Positions 32,034-45,377 of a stretch of DNA of 46,568 nucleotides are shown here, in pieces. Source of the stretch: Hawksworthiomyces lignivorus (taxonomy: Eukaryota > Ascomycota > Sordariomycetes > Ophiostomatales > Ophiostomataceae); NCBI GenBank assembly GCA_002917075.1, contig NTMA01000154.1, forward strand, positions 1 to 46,568, in the 5' to 3' direction. The notes below the pieces were generated by a model. That model ran no database searches. It was not told where the DNA came from and was given only the letters and a program-made list of their open reading frames with translations. Positions within the stretch are counted from its first letter, which is position 1. Each line of letters opens with the position of its first letter. A program made the translations under genes and the position numbers.

Positions 32034-32922
32034 CCAGGAACGTTGAAACAAAATGGCGTTTGGGTTCTGAGATGGCTATATATTTCCACGAAAGGCACGG
32101 AACTGGACTTTCACGTATTCGATGTTTATTTTGTTCATTGATTTTGTTCATTCGCATTGTCTTTTTCTGCCCTTCACTACCTCTTCGTTTTTCCCTTTGG
32201 TTCGTTGTCTGCGCTGATAATCTTGGTTTCTGGATTGGTTTGGCTGGAGTAAAGAGACTGGAAGAAAGTTACAAGTTAAAGAGACACATGTTCAGTTATC
32301 AGATATTTGTCTCCGTCCCTTGTTTTTGGGTTGTGGTCTTGTTTAGTACCTGGAAACGATGTGATATGAAATTTCAAAGTTAAACTACAAGTTTGTGTTC
32401 TGATTCCGAAATAAATAGAGGATTGCTCTCAACCAACAATACTACGTTAACTTTAATACGGAGAGTATGGGAGCGCACAATGTCTATTGCATACTAATTC
32501 TATCAGGAAAAAAGCTTTCGGCTCTCTGCTTTCAGTTCTCGCGAGGAAGCGAGATGTCTTCACCTCCCTATTATAAATTACGAAAGCCATGCCGAAATAT
32601 CTATATTTTGGGAGCAGTTTTATATCCGATGTTCTCGTACTTGCTCCGTACTTCAATACAAACGCCTGCAATGCACATACGAATTTTTTTTTTTTTCAGC
32701 TTCATTATTAGAAGTAGACATGATACCAAAGACATGAAATCGCACGGATATGAGCGACTCGACATAAAGAAATATAGAAAGCGAGGGCTATTCAATATCC
32801 ATAACTGGGCGATAAAAAAGTAGCTGGCAATACAGAGTAACACAGCAAAGAAAAGGACAAACGCGATGTTGTGGAAAATATCGTTGTGCACCCATGCTTG
32901 CTAAACATAGAGAGCTCAAACG
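31995..32922. other. Shared 3' flank of the bZIP and phosphotransferase genes
   Basis: This 0.9-kb gap between convergent stop codons is AT-rich. It contains the A17 run just after the bZIP stop and a T-run near 32686-32697. No gene was recognised. Confidence 0.5.
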
Positions 32923-34516
32923 TCAAGTTTTTCTTCTCTGCGTCGCTAATCGCGAAGAAGAAGTAGTTATTGTAGACGCAGCCATCTCAGCGTTGCCATC
33001 GGTGGCGCTTCCATTAGAAGTATTGCCGTTGGCTGCGGAAGCGTCTTTCTTCTCTTGCACTGCACCCTCTATATAGGGATGCTTAATTTTGAGGCACCAA
33101 ATGTCAAGGAAGTCACAGATGGTGACGATCACATCAACCACAAAGGACCCATACACGCCTACAGCTGTTCCCAGCATACAGAACATGAACGCGACCTGAT
33201 AGACATCATTGCCGAGTGCACTTGGCCAACCAAGTGAAAAATAAGCTGGAGGCTTACCATCTCCAAAAAGAAGAGATGTAGCTGCTGGTTCTAGCTGCTG
33301 CAAAACAGGTCCCAACGAGTCGATGACCCCCCAAGCCAGTGGTAAAACCATGACGTTGTAATAGGGAAATTGCAGGTGGGACACGTGGGCCGTGATCATT
33401 TGCCCAACTGAGTAAGCATTGATGATTCCCACAAAGAAGACAAATGGAACCAGATGGCTGTTCAGAATCTCTGGCTGCAGCAATAAGTAGGCTGCCACAA
33501 GGATCCAAGTAACGAAGAACGGGAGCAACCCAAGAAGGGGATTTGTGTTATCGTTATCGCTTTTGTGAGCCGAGCCTAAATTACCGGCCCTAATTTCCTT
33601 CTCTTTGCGCCACACCTGCAAAACGGTCCGCGCCGACTCCAATGTATTGTACACCAGAACAATGCCGCCTTGTACCATATACCAATCGGTGAAAGAGAGG
33701 TCTCGAAATACCGCGGGGAATAGGTCGATGACGTTTGAAGGCACGCCGAGTGTGATAAGCATAGGCTGCTGCCAAACCGAGGCGCCGCCGAAATAGCCGG
33801 TCAGCGCATAGACTAGCACTAGGATAAGAACGCCTTCGACCGGTCCGTTAACAATGCCAAGAGTCAGTGTGTGTGTGTGGTATTCCTCCCAGGTCTGAAC
33901 ATAGAAGGTCATGAGAGCTGGTCGTTATGTGTTTGTTAGTCAGTTTATAAAGAAGTAATCCTATGTAAATGTGACTGGAATTGACGTACATGCAAAAAGC
34001 GTTGCAACCGTTTTCCAGCCCTGGCCCATATTTTGGGAACCGGCAAAAAGGAGTACTTCGAGAGATGTGTTGAGAGCATCAACGCCGTGATCAAACAGCT
34101 CCCCGAGGGGGCTACTTTGATGGGTTCTTCGACTAAAAGGAGTCAATATCCGAGCTAGTCGAACTAGAAGTCTCTAGTCTTTATGATACAAATCTCAAAG
34201 ATACTTACGCCTGCGCTCCGTCGACAGCATCGAATGTCTGGTATAAAAAGAGGCCCCCGGCCCAGCTGTAGTATACCCAAGGCGGGCAATCCTGGTCGAG
34301 CGTCGGATTGTACCACAAAAGTGTGAGTAGATTGACGACAACAAACATAAAGCCGGAGAGTGTGATTAGATTTGGAGCCATGTTCATTGGGAAGCATGGC
34401 AGCACGATATTGTTATAGAATGGCTTGAGTATGTACTTGGAAGTTAAGCTGCGATCCACACCAGAATACTTGTAGAGCTTGAGTCCCGCAAGGGACTCTT
34501 GTCGTAAGTAGACCAT
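32923..34516 (-). CDS. EPT1: Choline/ethanolamine phosphotransferase, three exons
   Basis: Inferred exons 34516-34209, 34132-33990 and 33917-32923; joined 1446 nt, 481 aa, with two short GT-AG introns (76 and 72 nt). It transfers phosphocholine or phosphoethanolamine from the CDP-linked form to diacylglycerol in the ER (Kennedy pathway). The CDP-alcohol motif DG(x2)AR(x8)G(x3)D(x3)D is complete: D99, G100, A103, R104, G113, D117, D121; intron 1 splits it after the Ala codon begins. The protein has multiple hydrophobic helices and a hydrophilic Ser/Asn/Thr-rich C-tail. Start chosen at MVYLRQESL, which matches the family N-terminus, although the frame is open further upstream to 34786. Choline versus ethanolamine preference cannot be told. 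It is divergent from enolase. Confidence 0.94.
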
Positions 34517-37767
<3,251 letters not shown>

Positions 37768-38547
37768 GGTGAATGGATGGAAGAGAAAGAGAAAGACCGC
37801 CGTATTTCTCTAGATGGGGGCACACTCTAGAAAGTGAAAATGAAGGTTTTGGACAAATGATAATTGATGGGACTGTAGGCAAATAACGGTATCAGTTAAA
37901 TCCACTGATATTAAAAAAAAACGAGTTAGAACATACTTGCAACATAAAATATACGAATCGCCTAAAGATCAATAATACCAAGAGGGAAATATCACGCCTA
38001 TTGTATGGCATACATATATGAAACAGCAAGAATCTTTTTTCTTAGTAGGCAAAACCATGCTCGCCTGTACATTACACCGAAGCAGTCATTGTAAATAGTG
38101 TCCTAAGCTGAGACCGGATACCACACCCACCGCTCGAAAAATTTGTCTCTTAAGACAATGGAGCAGAAGAGTAACTAGGAGATATTTTTTTCAATATAGG
38201 AGCCCGAGTTTTTTGTTGATGCTTGCACGGCACTCCTTCAATAGCAAGCCCCAGCCCGTCAGACCCAATACCCTCGTTACCTATACATTCCGCAGTTGTC
38301 AACCTTTCCCATCCAGCAATGCATACTAGATATGCGGATGTATCTCAGTTCTTTATGGCATATTTTCTAAGATTTTTTTTCTTTGAATAAAAAAAAATAA
38401 GGTTATGGTCACCGTGAAGACGCCGCATACCCTCTCCCTGACAAAAAAAAGTTCTCCCCGCTTGAGGGGAACCAGCGCGCTCGCCCGACAACTATCCTTT
38501 TTACAATAGCCTGGCCTTTCAATTTCCCCTTTTCTTCAACCTATCTC
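37768..38547. other. Shared 3' flank of enolase and RPL24
   Basis: This 0.8-kb gap lies between convergent stop codons and holds two 3' UTRs. It has several A- and T-runs of 7-9 bases and no coding-like frame. Confidence 0.55.
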
Positions 38548-39335
38548 TTAACGGGTCTTGGCAGCCACCTTAACTGGCGCACCTCGGGCACCCTGCTTGC
38601 TCTGAATACGCTGAGTCTGACCCTTTGCCGCTGACGCGGCATTCTTAGCTTTTTCAGCTTTCTTCACTTTCTCGGCCTCGGCCTTCTTCGCCTTAATATC
38701 CTTCAGGTTGGCTGCCCGCTGCGCCGCACGAGCCTCAGGGCGCATAGACCGCCGCTCCTTGATCACATCAAGTGAGGCACCCACGATAGCGCGCTGTGAC
38801 TTGACTGTCCGGCGAGTACGCTTCTTGGCAACTTCCTATGATGGTTGTCAGCACTTTGGTACGGGACTCCTCCGCCAACTTTCTGTTTTTCTGCTGTTCT
38901 ATCAATGCCATCGGCGGTATCGTCCCATGTAACTCATACCTCAGAGATGCCCTTGCGGTGTTGCCGGCGGAACAGGACCGTCCAGGCGATGCGGCGGGGG
39001 TTCTTGCGCTGCAGAAAAAGAGATTCGGATTTGCCATTCTGGAAACGGAAGATCTTGCTGTCGCCGCGGACGAAAAGCTTACCCTGAAACAACCTGTTAG
39101 CCATGCCCCAAACTCCCATTCACTTTGGCAGATGCTCTCCAGAGTATGCAACACTATCACGTTGAATCTCCCTATGTCTACTGATCGCCAACCGAAGTTA
39201 TGGCCCTGTAGCTGGTGGCTGCGCCATCGTTTTCGTTGCTCGATCTCACTTTGAAGCAAAGCTCTCTTTTCGTCAGGAACATACCTTTCCAGGGTAGATC
39301 TTCTGGCCTGAAAACGTATCGTCGTAGATTCTCAT
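38548..39335 (-). CDS. RPL24: 60S ribosomal protein L24 (eL24), three exons
   Basis: Inferred exons 39335-39285, 39083-38940 and 38835-38548; joined 483 nt, 160 aa. Both introns are GT-AG (201 and 104 nt) in phase 0. The protein begins MRIYDDTFSGQKIYPGKGKL and continues LFVRGDSKIFRFQNGKSESL, NPRRIAWTVLFRRQHRKG, the fold of eL24 in the large ribosomal subunit, followed by a Lys/Ala-rich basic helical tail (AKKAEAEKVKKAEKAKNA). Missing from the fungal start are additional Cys of archaeal L24e, as is normal for eukaryotic eL24. Its promoter is shared with Tad1 and contains two TCACGTGA boxes 22 bp apart. Confidence 0.96.
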
Positions 39336-39563
39336 TTTGACTGATAGCACTGCGTCTCGGTCCTTTCGGGTTGTTTTTGTTGAGATGTTCGGTGAGGGTT
39401 GATGGGGTTTCGGAAAGAGAAAAATCGTTCTAAAATTGAATATTGCTCAGGTCTGCCGAATTCGACAAAATTGTTGTGCGTGGTGAAACCCCACAAGGCT
39501 TCATTTGATTGGTTTGCTTAATAACTGTAGGACGGGGATGCCTTAGGTGTAAATGATCGCCAT

Positions 39564-39591
39564 CACGTGAATTACTCGAATCAATCACGTG
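39564..39591. promoter_or_regulatory. Paired CACGTG boxes, 22-bp spacing, RPL24/TAD1 promoter
   Basis: CACGTG at 39564-39569 and 39586-39591, both within the 9-mer ATCACGTGA, separated by 16 bp. They are about 230-255 bp upstream of the eL24 start. The distance is identical to the pair in the RPS30/WBP11 promoter. A Cbf1-like bHLH factor is the natural candidate binder, by inference. Confidence 0.6.
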
Positions 39592-39765
39592 AAATTGTTG
39601 TAAGCGAAGAACATAGTTATTAGCCGCTGCGCATTCTAAAATCAAGGTTTCTGTCTCGCCTTTACACTTTTTGTCGACACATTTTTTCCCATTATTTTTC
39701 AAGATTTTTTTTCTCGAGAGTTTAAGTTGTTCTGGCCGTAGACAGTGGGGGCGAGCAAATAACTA

Positions 39766-39816
39766 ATGCCAAAAGGACACAGTCGATTTTTTATTTTATT
39801 TTATTTTATTTTTTAG
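39766..39816 (+). promoter_or_regulatory. Small uORF spanning a TTTTA repeat in the TAD1 leader
   Basis: ATG at 39766 opens 16 codons ending at TAG 39814-39816. Most of the uORF is a (TTTTA)n microsatellite (about 39787-39815). Because the repeat unit is five bases, gain or loss of one unit would shift the uORF frame. Confidence 0.3.
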
Positions 39817-39817
39817 C

Positions 39818-39859
39818 ATGCCTCTTGGAAGGGCGAATTATTGTTCTGCTGTTGAATGA
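39818..39859 (+). promoter_or_regulatory. 13-codon uORF whose stop overlaps an in-frame TAD1 ATG
   Basis: ATG at 39818, stop TGA at 39857-39859. The stop overlaps ATG 39856-39858 as ATGA, and that ATG is in frame with the Tad1 ATG at 39865. The arrangement resembles termination-reinitiation sites; use is not shown. Confidence 0.35.
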
Positions 39860-39864
39860 TCGCA

Positions 39865-41448
39865 ATGTCCCGGGCAGATGCCATTGCTGCTGCCGTACTC
39901 GACGAATTTGACAAACTCCCCGCGAACCGGAAGCCGGCCGTCCGTGCCAATGGCGTTCGTGAATGGATACCATTAAGTGGCATTGTAGCCGAATGTATGT
40001 GCTCCAGAACGCAAACTTCGTAATTGCGATTCTGTGTACCTCTAACTTAAAGTTATTCCATCTCTTCTGGTAGTCTGCGATGGGCTGTTTATTTGCCTTG
40101 CTTTGGCGTAAGGTTATTCTAGCATCGGTGGCGTTGTCACAAGATGCGTATTATTTAGTTGACATAAAAATCATGCTTTTAGAACAGGAATGAAATGCCT
40201 CCCTGCATCTAGACTGTCATTTGCCAACGGTGTCGGCATTCATGATTGGCATGCTGAAGTACTTGCACTTCGTGCTTTCAATAGATTTATTCTTCAGGAG
40301 TGTCATGGCATCCTTCTTGGAAAGACTTCCTTATATCTGCGACTCCGACAAAGAGATGAGATCGAAGTTGACAAAATTGATCAAACGATTCCGGAGACCA
40401 ATTTTATCTGGAATGGACAGCTGTTCGCATGGAAAGACGATGTTATACTCCATATGTACTGCTCTGAGGCACCTTGTAAGCTGGCTATGTTGCTCGGAAT
40501 CTTGCAAACAAGAGACAGCAATGCTGATTTTCTAAAGGTGGTGATGCAAGTATGGAGCTCACCATGGCCACACAAGACGACGCGTCACCTTGGACTATAC
40601 CAACCCTTGTTTGCTCGAATGCTACGGAGTCGGAGACTTTGCCTATGACTCTACCGTTGGCAGGCCGCGGCTACTTTTCTCAACTTGGTACGGTGCGTCG
40701 GAAGCCAGGCCGTAGCGACGCGCCGCCTACGCTATCTAAGTCGTGCTCTGACAAGCTAGCATTACGGCAGTGCACAACGATTCTTAGCAGCCTGACGTCG
40801 TTGTTTGTGGTTCCTTGTGTTGGCCTTTATCTTCGGTCGCTGGTTTTACCGCGAAATCAATACGCCGAGACTGGTTTCCAGCGGTGCTTTTCAGGCCAAC
40901 CAGGCATCGGGCGGATGCAACCTATTGCCGACCGTAGTTGGCCAGGAGGATACGCATTTACCCCCCTGATTGTGCGAACGACGGACTTAGAGTTTGTGTA
41001 TTCTAGACGAAGCATGGCTAGTCCGACATTGGCCTTCTCTTTGTCTACTCCATTGCCCTGTGCAAGCAGTAATACATCTGTGGCATGGACGCGACACGGA
41101 ATCAACGAGTGCCTCGTCGGGGGGGTTCTTCGTGGGCGCAAAGCCTTCGATCCAGAAGGCGCCAGCGCCACGTCCCGGCGGAATATGTGGGCGTTGGCGC
41201 GGGAAGTGGCAGATGCGATTTTTTGTGATCTTAACCCGGAAGATGGAGAGTCCTCTAGTCGTTTGTCCGCAGCGCAGATTGCACGATTTCGGCAACTGCA
41301 CGATCTGCTTCATGATCGCTCCTACAGTGCTGTTAAAAGTAGTGGCTTGCTTGCTGCACGAAGACGAGTGATGGACGACGTCAAAAAGTTGGCGTTACAG
41401 GGATGGGCTAGAAACGAGGGTGATGTAGAATGGGGATTGGACTTGTGA
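39865..41448 (+). CDS. TAD1: tRNA-specific adenosine deaminase Tad1 (ADAT1), four exons
   Basis: Inferred exons 39865-39994, 40074-40107, 40183-40475 and 40538-41448; joined 1368 nt, 455 aa, all GT-AG. Deaminates A37 of tRNA-Ala to inosine. Deaminase residues are present: H78-A-E80 in DWHAEVLALRAFN (zinc ligand H78, catalytic E80), C153 in the APCGDASM motif (restored only by splicing intron 3), and C222 in SKSCSDK. The N-terminal RANGVREWIPLSGIVAE and ATGMKCLPASRL are typical of ADAT1. Exon 2 is only 34 nt. The start at 39865 has a better context (purine at -3) than the in-frame ATG at 39856, which would add three residues. Two uORFs precede it. Divergent from RPL24, convergent with EGD1. 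Confidence 0.93.
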
Positions 41449-41933
41449 CAAGAGAGGCAGCTAGTGTAAGAAAGAGTTTGTACCCGTACTGTGTTGACGT
41501 GGATCCATCATATCTCCAAGCACGTCAAGGAACAGCCAAGATTCTGACACATGACTTCCGCTGTATTGCTTGTTTTTATCTTCTGTGCTATTTCCAGCGC
41601 TGGCGCGAACTACTGCAAAGGAGGGCAAAAAAAGAGACCGCCTAAGAGGAATTGATATGATGTCGGTGACTATAAAGAACAGAAGGGGAAAACAATAGAC
41701 TGTACGGACGACCTTGACAAGAAATAGCAGATGACATCGGTCAAGCTTGGAAAATGGTGAGACCAGCAAAAGTACATTCTCAGTAAGAAATGATCCAGCC
41801 TTCTATCTCCTGTTTTCACTTTCCTCTCTGGCGTAGATTTGCTTTTTCATTTTTTTTTTCGCCCCCTATTCTCTGATCTATAAGCTAATTTTACCTTGAG
41901 TCCGTCTTTTTGTTCAACTTTGAGTTGTATTGT
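41449..41933. other. Shared 3' flank of TAD1 and EGD1
   Basis: This 485-bp gap lies between convergent stop codons. It has a short T-run near 41850 and no coding-like frame. Confidence 0.5.
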
Positions 41934-42515
41934 CTACTCGACCTTGTCCTCAAACGTGCGGTCGACCAGGTCGGGGATGGCGTCATCATCTTCAGCCTCG
42001 GGGGCGGCACCGTCCTTTTCAGCGTCTTCGCCATCTTTCTGCAGTGACTGATACCTCTCGGCCAGCTTGCGTAGAGAAGCAAGGGAGTCAGGGCCTAGCT
42101 GGTTCAGGATACCAGGCACAAGCTCTGTGAGCTCCTTGTCTTCGCCGTTACCGTAGATGGCAAAGGTGTTTGAAGGAACCGAGGCGTGGACTGGGAGAGA
42201 TAATCTGTTAGTAGAATGCCCTATATTGCCGTCCGCATACCGCACTCGCTCTTTTCTTTCATTGGGACAGGAAGCAAACTCGCCCTTTGGAGCCGCAAAG
42301 TGGATAACATTGCCATCGCTCTTGAACATGTTGACCTCTTCAATCTGAGTGATAGGCTGCACGTTGAGCTTCTTCAGGGAGGCTTGCAGCTTCTTATCGT
42401 CTGCAGCCGACCGTGCGGGGGCACGCTTCACCTTTCTCCGGGGCGTACCCTTGCCACCAATGCGCGAAACTGCGCCGAGCTTTTTCAAACGCTCTTGGAC
42501 TTGGGAATCGGCCAT
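41934..42515 (-). CDS. EGD1: Nascent polypeptide-associated complex subunit beta, apparent GC-AG intron
   Basis: Start at the ATG at 42515 ([14 protein letters not shown]). Inferred exons 42515-42284 and 42190-41934; joined 489 nt, 162 aa. The NAC-beta heterodimer with NAC-alpha binds ribosomes and nascent chains. Visible: ribosome-contact motif RRKVKR (26-31), NAC domain about residues 37-102 ([42 protein letters not shown]), then [24 protein letters not shown] and an acidic tail. Joining APK to VHASVPS requires removal of 93 nt (42283-42191) that starts GCGAGT and ends CTCCCAG, with TACTAAC as branch site: a GC-AG intron. No GT donor in the right phase gives the family sequence. The intron has no stop, so retention would insert 31 residues into the NAC domain. 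Confidence 0.92.
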   Translation of the reverse strand: MADSQVQERLKKLGAVSRIGGKGTPRRKVKRAPARSAADDKKLQASLKKLNVQPITQIEEVNMFKSDGNVIHFAAPKGEFASCPNERKERVRYADGNIGHSTNRLSLPVHASVPSNTFAIYGNGEDKELTELVPGILNQLGPDSLASLRKLAERYQSLQKDGEDAEKDGAAPEAEDDDAIPDLVDRTFEDKVE

Positions 42516-43862
42516 GGTTGTAGTGGGCAAGGATTGCGTTGCGTATCAAGACGAAACCTCGGCAGGCGTTATCCTAATCTATCTAGAAAATGGAATCAAG
42601 GCAACTGTCAGCGCAAAGCGGAGGCAAAATGGCAACGGAAGAAATGCAAGAGAACCCAGCTACAATCAGGAACGCGAAGTACGGGAGTTGACTTATATCA
42701 GGGCAGTTAGGGTATCAATAGAAAATGGCACGGATTGAAATAAATGGAGAGGATAGAGCCCACTTTGAGAAGCACTCCCAGGATAGGGAACTGGTAATAT
42801 AGAAAGAGAGCGCAAACGGAGAGAGTAGGGAGAGCAAAATAACTTGAGGTTGCGAAGACGGAGATTGATGGACAGGAGGAGAGAATGAGACGGAGGACGG
42901 CAAGAAAGTAGGAAGGGGGAAGAATTGGCGCGGTCACTTACTGCAGAGGAAGAGAAATGGGCACACGACGAACTGGAGGTGCAATGCTTAACCGTTGTCG
43001 CCGTCGGGTTTCGGTGGGCACGGAAGGGGGGGGGGGGTAGGGAGGTGAAGAGAAAAAAAGACGGAGAGGGCGGATGCCGGAAGGATGAGAGACTGGAAGG
43101 TGGAAGAGGAAACAAAATCGGCGTAGAGGCAAGTTTTTGCGTTGCGTGGAGAGGTAGTTATTCCGGTGCTGGGCTGGCTTCACTCGGACTTCAAGGTAGA
43201 GCAAACTTGTGTGATTTGTGCGTCAACGGAGGGGATGCTATGCTCAGAAGAGCCGGTGTTCATAATATTTTTTTTCCATGGTATTTTTTTGGGCTGTTTG
43301 CACCTTTTGCTGATGCATGGAGCACACGCACACAATAATTTTCACTGGCTACGAGAAAAAGGAGCCCCACTGAATATGGAGACTTCCTGGGCACGCACGG
43401 GCCATGATGCTGCCCCAGTCCATTATATAAGCAAAAAGATGGATTTTTTGTGCCTCTGCTAGATTCAAAAGTGTGGCTGATCGTGTGGCGTAAATAATGG
43501 ACAAAAAGAGTAGATTTGCCGTATCAAGCTGGCATCTCAAGTGTCATGAAAAATGACCAGAGTTCTAACGACTATGTGGTGATTTGGATACAAGCTTCTC
43601 TCTCTCCCCTCCAGTTCCGTGATCCTACACATAGGTACCGATTGCATGACCTCTCTTGGAAAGGTCAACATGCTCGGTTCCGAAACGCCTGTCGTTCCAT
43701 GCAATGCTGCCTGTTGTTTGTAGATTCTGAGAGAATGAGCTGAGAAAGCTATAATACAGATTCGAAACCAGCCGATTCCTGTGAATAGCGAATTTCGTTG
43801 CGACGTCGAGAAATGTACATCGATTTGAGTAGAAATGTAGAGTGAGTACACGGAACGTTTGC
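42516..43862. other. Intergenic upstream of EGD1
   Basis: The 1.3-kb gap is the EGD1 promoter plus the CBP4 3' flank. On the EGD1 coding strand it is strongly pyrimidine-rich (about 42720-43110), typical of fungal promoters. On the plus strand a G-rich segment near 43006-43045 includes a run of 12 G and further GGG triplets. Open frames here are artefacts of that composition. Confidence 0.5.
43006..43045 (+). other. G-rich segment with quadruplex potential
   Basis: Several GGG runs, including 12 consecutive G at 43026-43037, within 40 bases. It lies about 500 bp upstream of the EGD1 start on the template side. Confidence 0.35.
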
Positions 43863-44380
43863 CTAATTCTTTACACGCGCGCTTGCTTCCAGCTCAGGCG
43901 ATAGGCCGGCCTCTTTACGCATAGCTTCGCGCTGGGATTTGGCCTCCTCGGCCAGGCGCGCAGTCTCTCTGATCTTAGCTTCGCGAGCAGTGCGAGCTTC
44001 CTCTTCTTGGACAACCCAAACTTGTCTTGTTAAATGGATGGCACACAAGAAGCTTGATATTAGCAGGAACAAAGTGCTTACTTGGCTTATTGCTTCTAGC
44101 TTGTCGTTTCAGGTTGGCTACCCATTCGTTGGCCTCCTGTTGCCGCTCCGCGCGACGCTCTAGACTTCTTTTCTGTAGCTCTGGGTTGTATTTCTTAAAC
44201 AGCTCTTCGTCTGTTGGCATCACATACATGGTTAACATAGGCCCCCCGACACACAAAAGCGCACCACTATAGCGAGAACCAGAAATAGTCAGCAGACAGG
44301 CCAAGGAATCAAGGGAGGGAGGTGATTTACCTGGCCAACATCTTGGCCCACAGCCGATAATTAGGAGGTTGCTTTCGCAT
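43863..44380 (-). CDS. CBP4: Cytochrome bc1 assembly factor Cbp4, three exons
   Basis: Inferred exons 44380-44331, 44266-44082 and 44020-43863; joined 393 nt, 130 aa, both introns GT-AG (64 and 61 nt). Cbp4 is a small mitochondrial inner-membrane protein that works with Cbp3/Cbp6 in cytochrome b maturation. The N-terminus [18 protein letters not shown] leads into one membrane helix (about residues 14-32), followed by the diagnostic [22 protein letters not shown] and, across intron 2, [13 protein letters not shown]. The C-terminal half is a charged Glu/Lys/Arg/Ala helix. The acceptor of intron 2 (ACAAG) is slightly weak but the only one giving the KPIW junction. It is the last supportable gene before the window end. 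Confidence 0.9.
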
Positions 44381-44580
44381 CGCGAAGCGTTAGTTGTGCC
44401 TGCGGCTGAAAATGTATGAATGTAATCCGAGTGTCACGGATTGTGTGGCTCAGCAAAGTTAAAACTCAAAGTGAGAAGATGGGGAAGGCAGAGCGGACTG
44501 AGCACAGTAAGCGGCATCACTTTCTAGCGCTACGTACACTTATTTTCTGCGGCTGTGATTGGTAAATTCTTTTTTTAGAG

Positions 44581-44702
44581 GCGTTAACGCCGATGACAAT
44601 CAAGGGCTTGGCCTCGCCTGTCTGGGAGTCTGGTTCATTTCCGTCCCTGCGTCTCCATGAGAGGCTATGGACGCCTCGCAATGGGATGAGAACGCGAGGC
44701 CA
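44581..44702. other. Nested inverted repeats upstream of CBP4
   Basis: GCGTTAACGC at 44581-44590 is a perfect 10-bp palindrome. TGGCCTCGC (44609-44617) can pair with GCGAGGCCA (44694-44702), and GCCTCGC (44673-44679) can pair with the same right arm (44694-44700). A further small hairpin (TCCAT 44653-44657 with ATGGA 44667-44671) sits between. The right arm can therefore choose between two partners. Confidence 0.35.
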
Positions 44703-45131
44703 TAAACCAGGAGAAGGAACTCACTAGCCATACCCATCTGTAAGCCGTAAGCATAAGGCAGTTTTGTACGCGTTCACAGCCAAGCTGATCGCAAGATATC
44801 TTTACAAGTGAAATTTATAGACATCGAATACGTGTGCACTAGCAGGTAAGTTAATTGTGCAGACAGTGTCATGGACAACTCGCGTACGGGTCAAGTAGAG
44901 TAGGCGCCAATTGATGAAATCAATTTGTTTAGCCCAACATTTCTGTTTCTGGCGTTCATTTCCTCTCTCAGTTTTACTGTCTGGCGAGCTTGCCTGATTT
45001 TCCTTCAGAGCATGTCATCGCTGCCGCCAGCCTCGGTTGCGAATATGAACTCTTCATTAGACCGCATTTTACATATAACATAGGACGTTTTGCCCAAACT
45101 CACCACTTTATCTGAAGAGTCCTAGGCCATA

Positions 45132-45377
45132 CTAAATGGCATGCCACAGCCGCCGGATCTTCGAGATTTGGCCATACCAAGCATCCACCTCGTACTCCCC
45201 ATTCGGATTATTTTTATAAGCAACAAACGAAATACCTCCAGCTTGGTACCTATCATTTTTAAGCATGCGAGCGGCGACGGACATACCGAGCCAGTAAGCG
45301 TCAACCAGGGACGGCCTGCGAATAGCAATATTCATGCTTTTCTCTTGGTGCCGACCAGTCCCGCCCTGGTGTGTTAT
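45132..45377 (-). pseudogene. Possible relic coding fragment, unknown family
   Basis: A frame of about 80 codons (open from just after a TAA, ATG at 45335, stop at 45132) has coding-like composition, e.g. LVDAYWLGMSVAARMLKNDR and GEYEVDAWYGQISKIRRLW. No adjoining exon was found and no family is recognised. It could be a decayed transposon-encoded fragment, but that is only an impression. Confidence 0.2.

Larger units (their letters stand above)
39336..39864. promoter_or_regulatory. Bidirectional promoter of RPL24 and TAD1
   Basis: The 529-bp gap between divergent starts contains the paired E-boxes, a pentanucleotide repeat and two small uORFs on the TAD1 side, listed separately. No gene lies in it. 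Confidence 0.65.

Noticed and set aside
42925..43338. 137-codon plus-strand frame upstream of EGD1
   Set aside because: Composition is Gly/Arg/Lys-rich from a GA-rich strand; it is the complement of a CT-rich promoter, with no family features.
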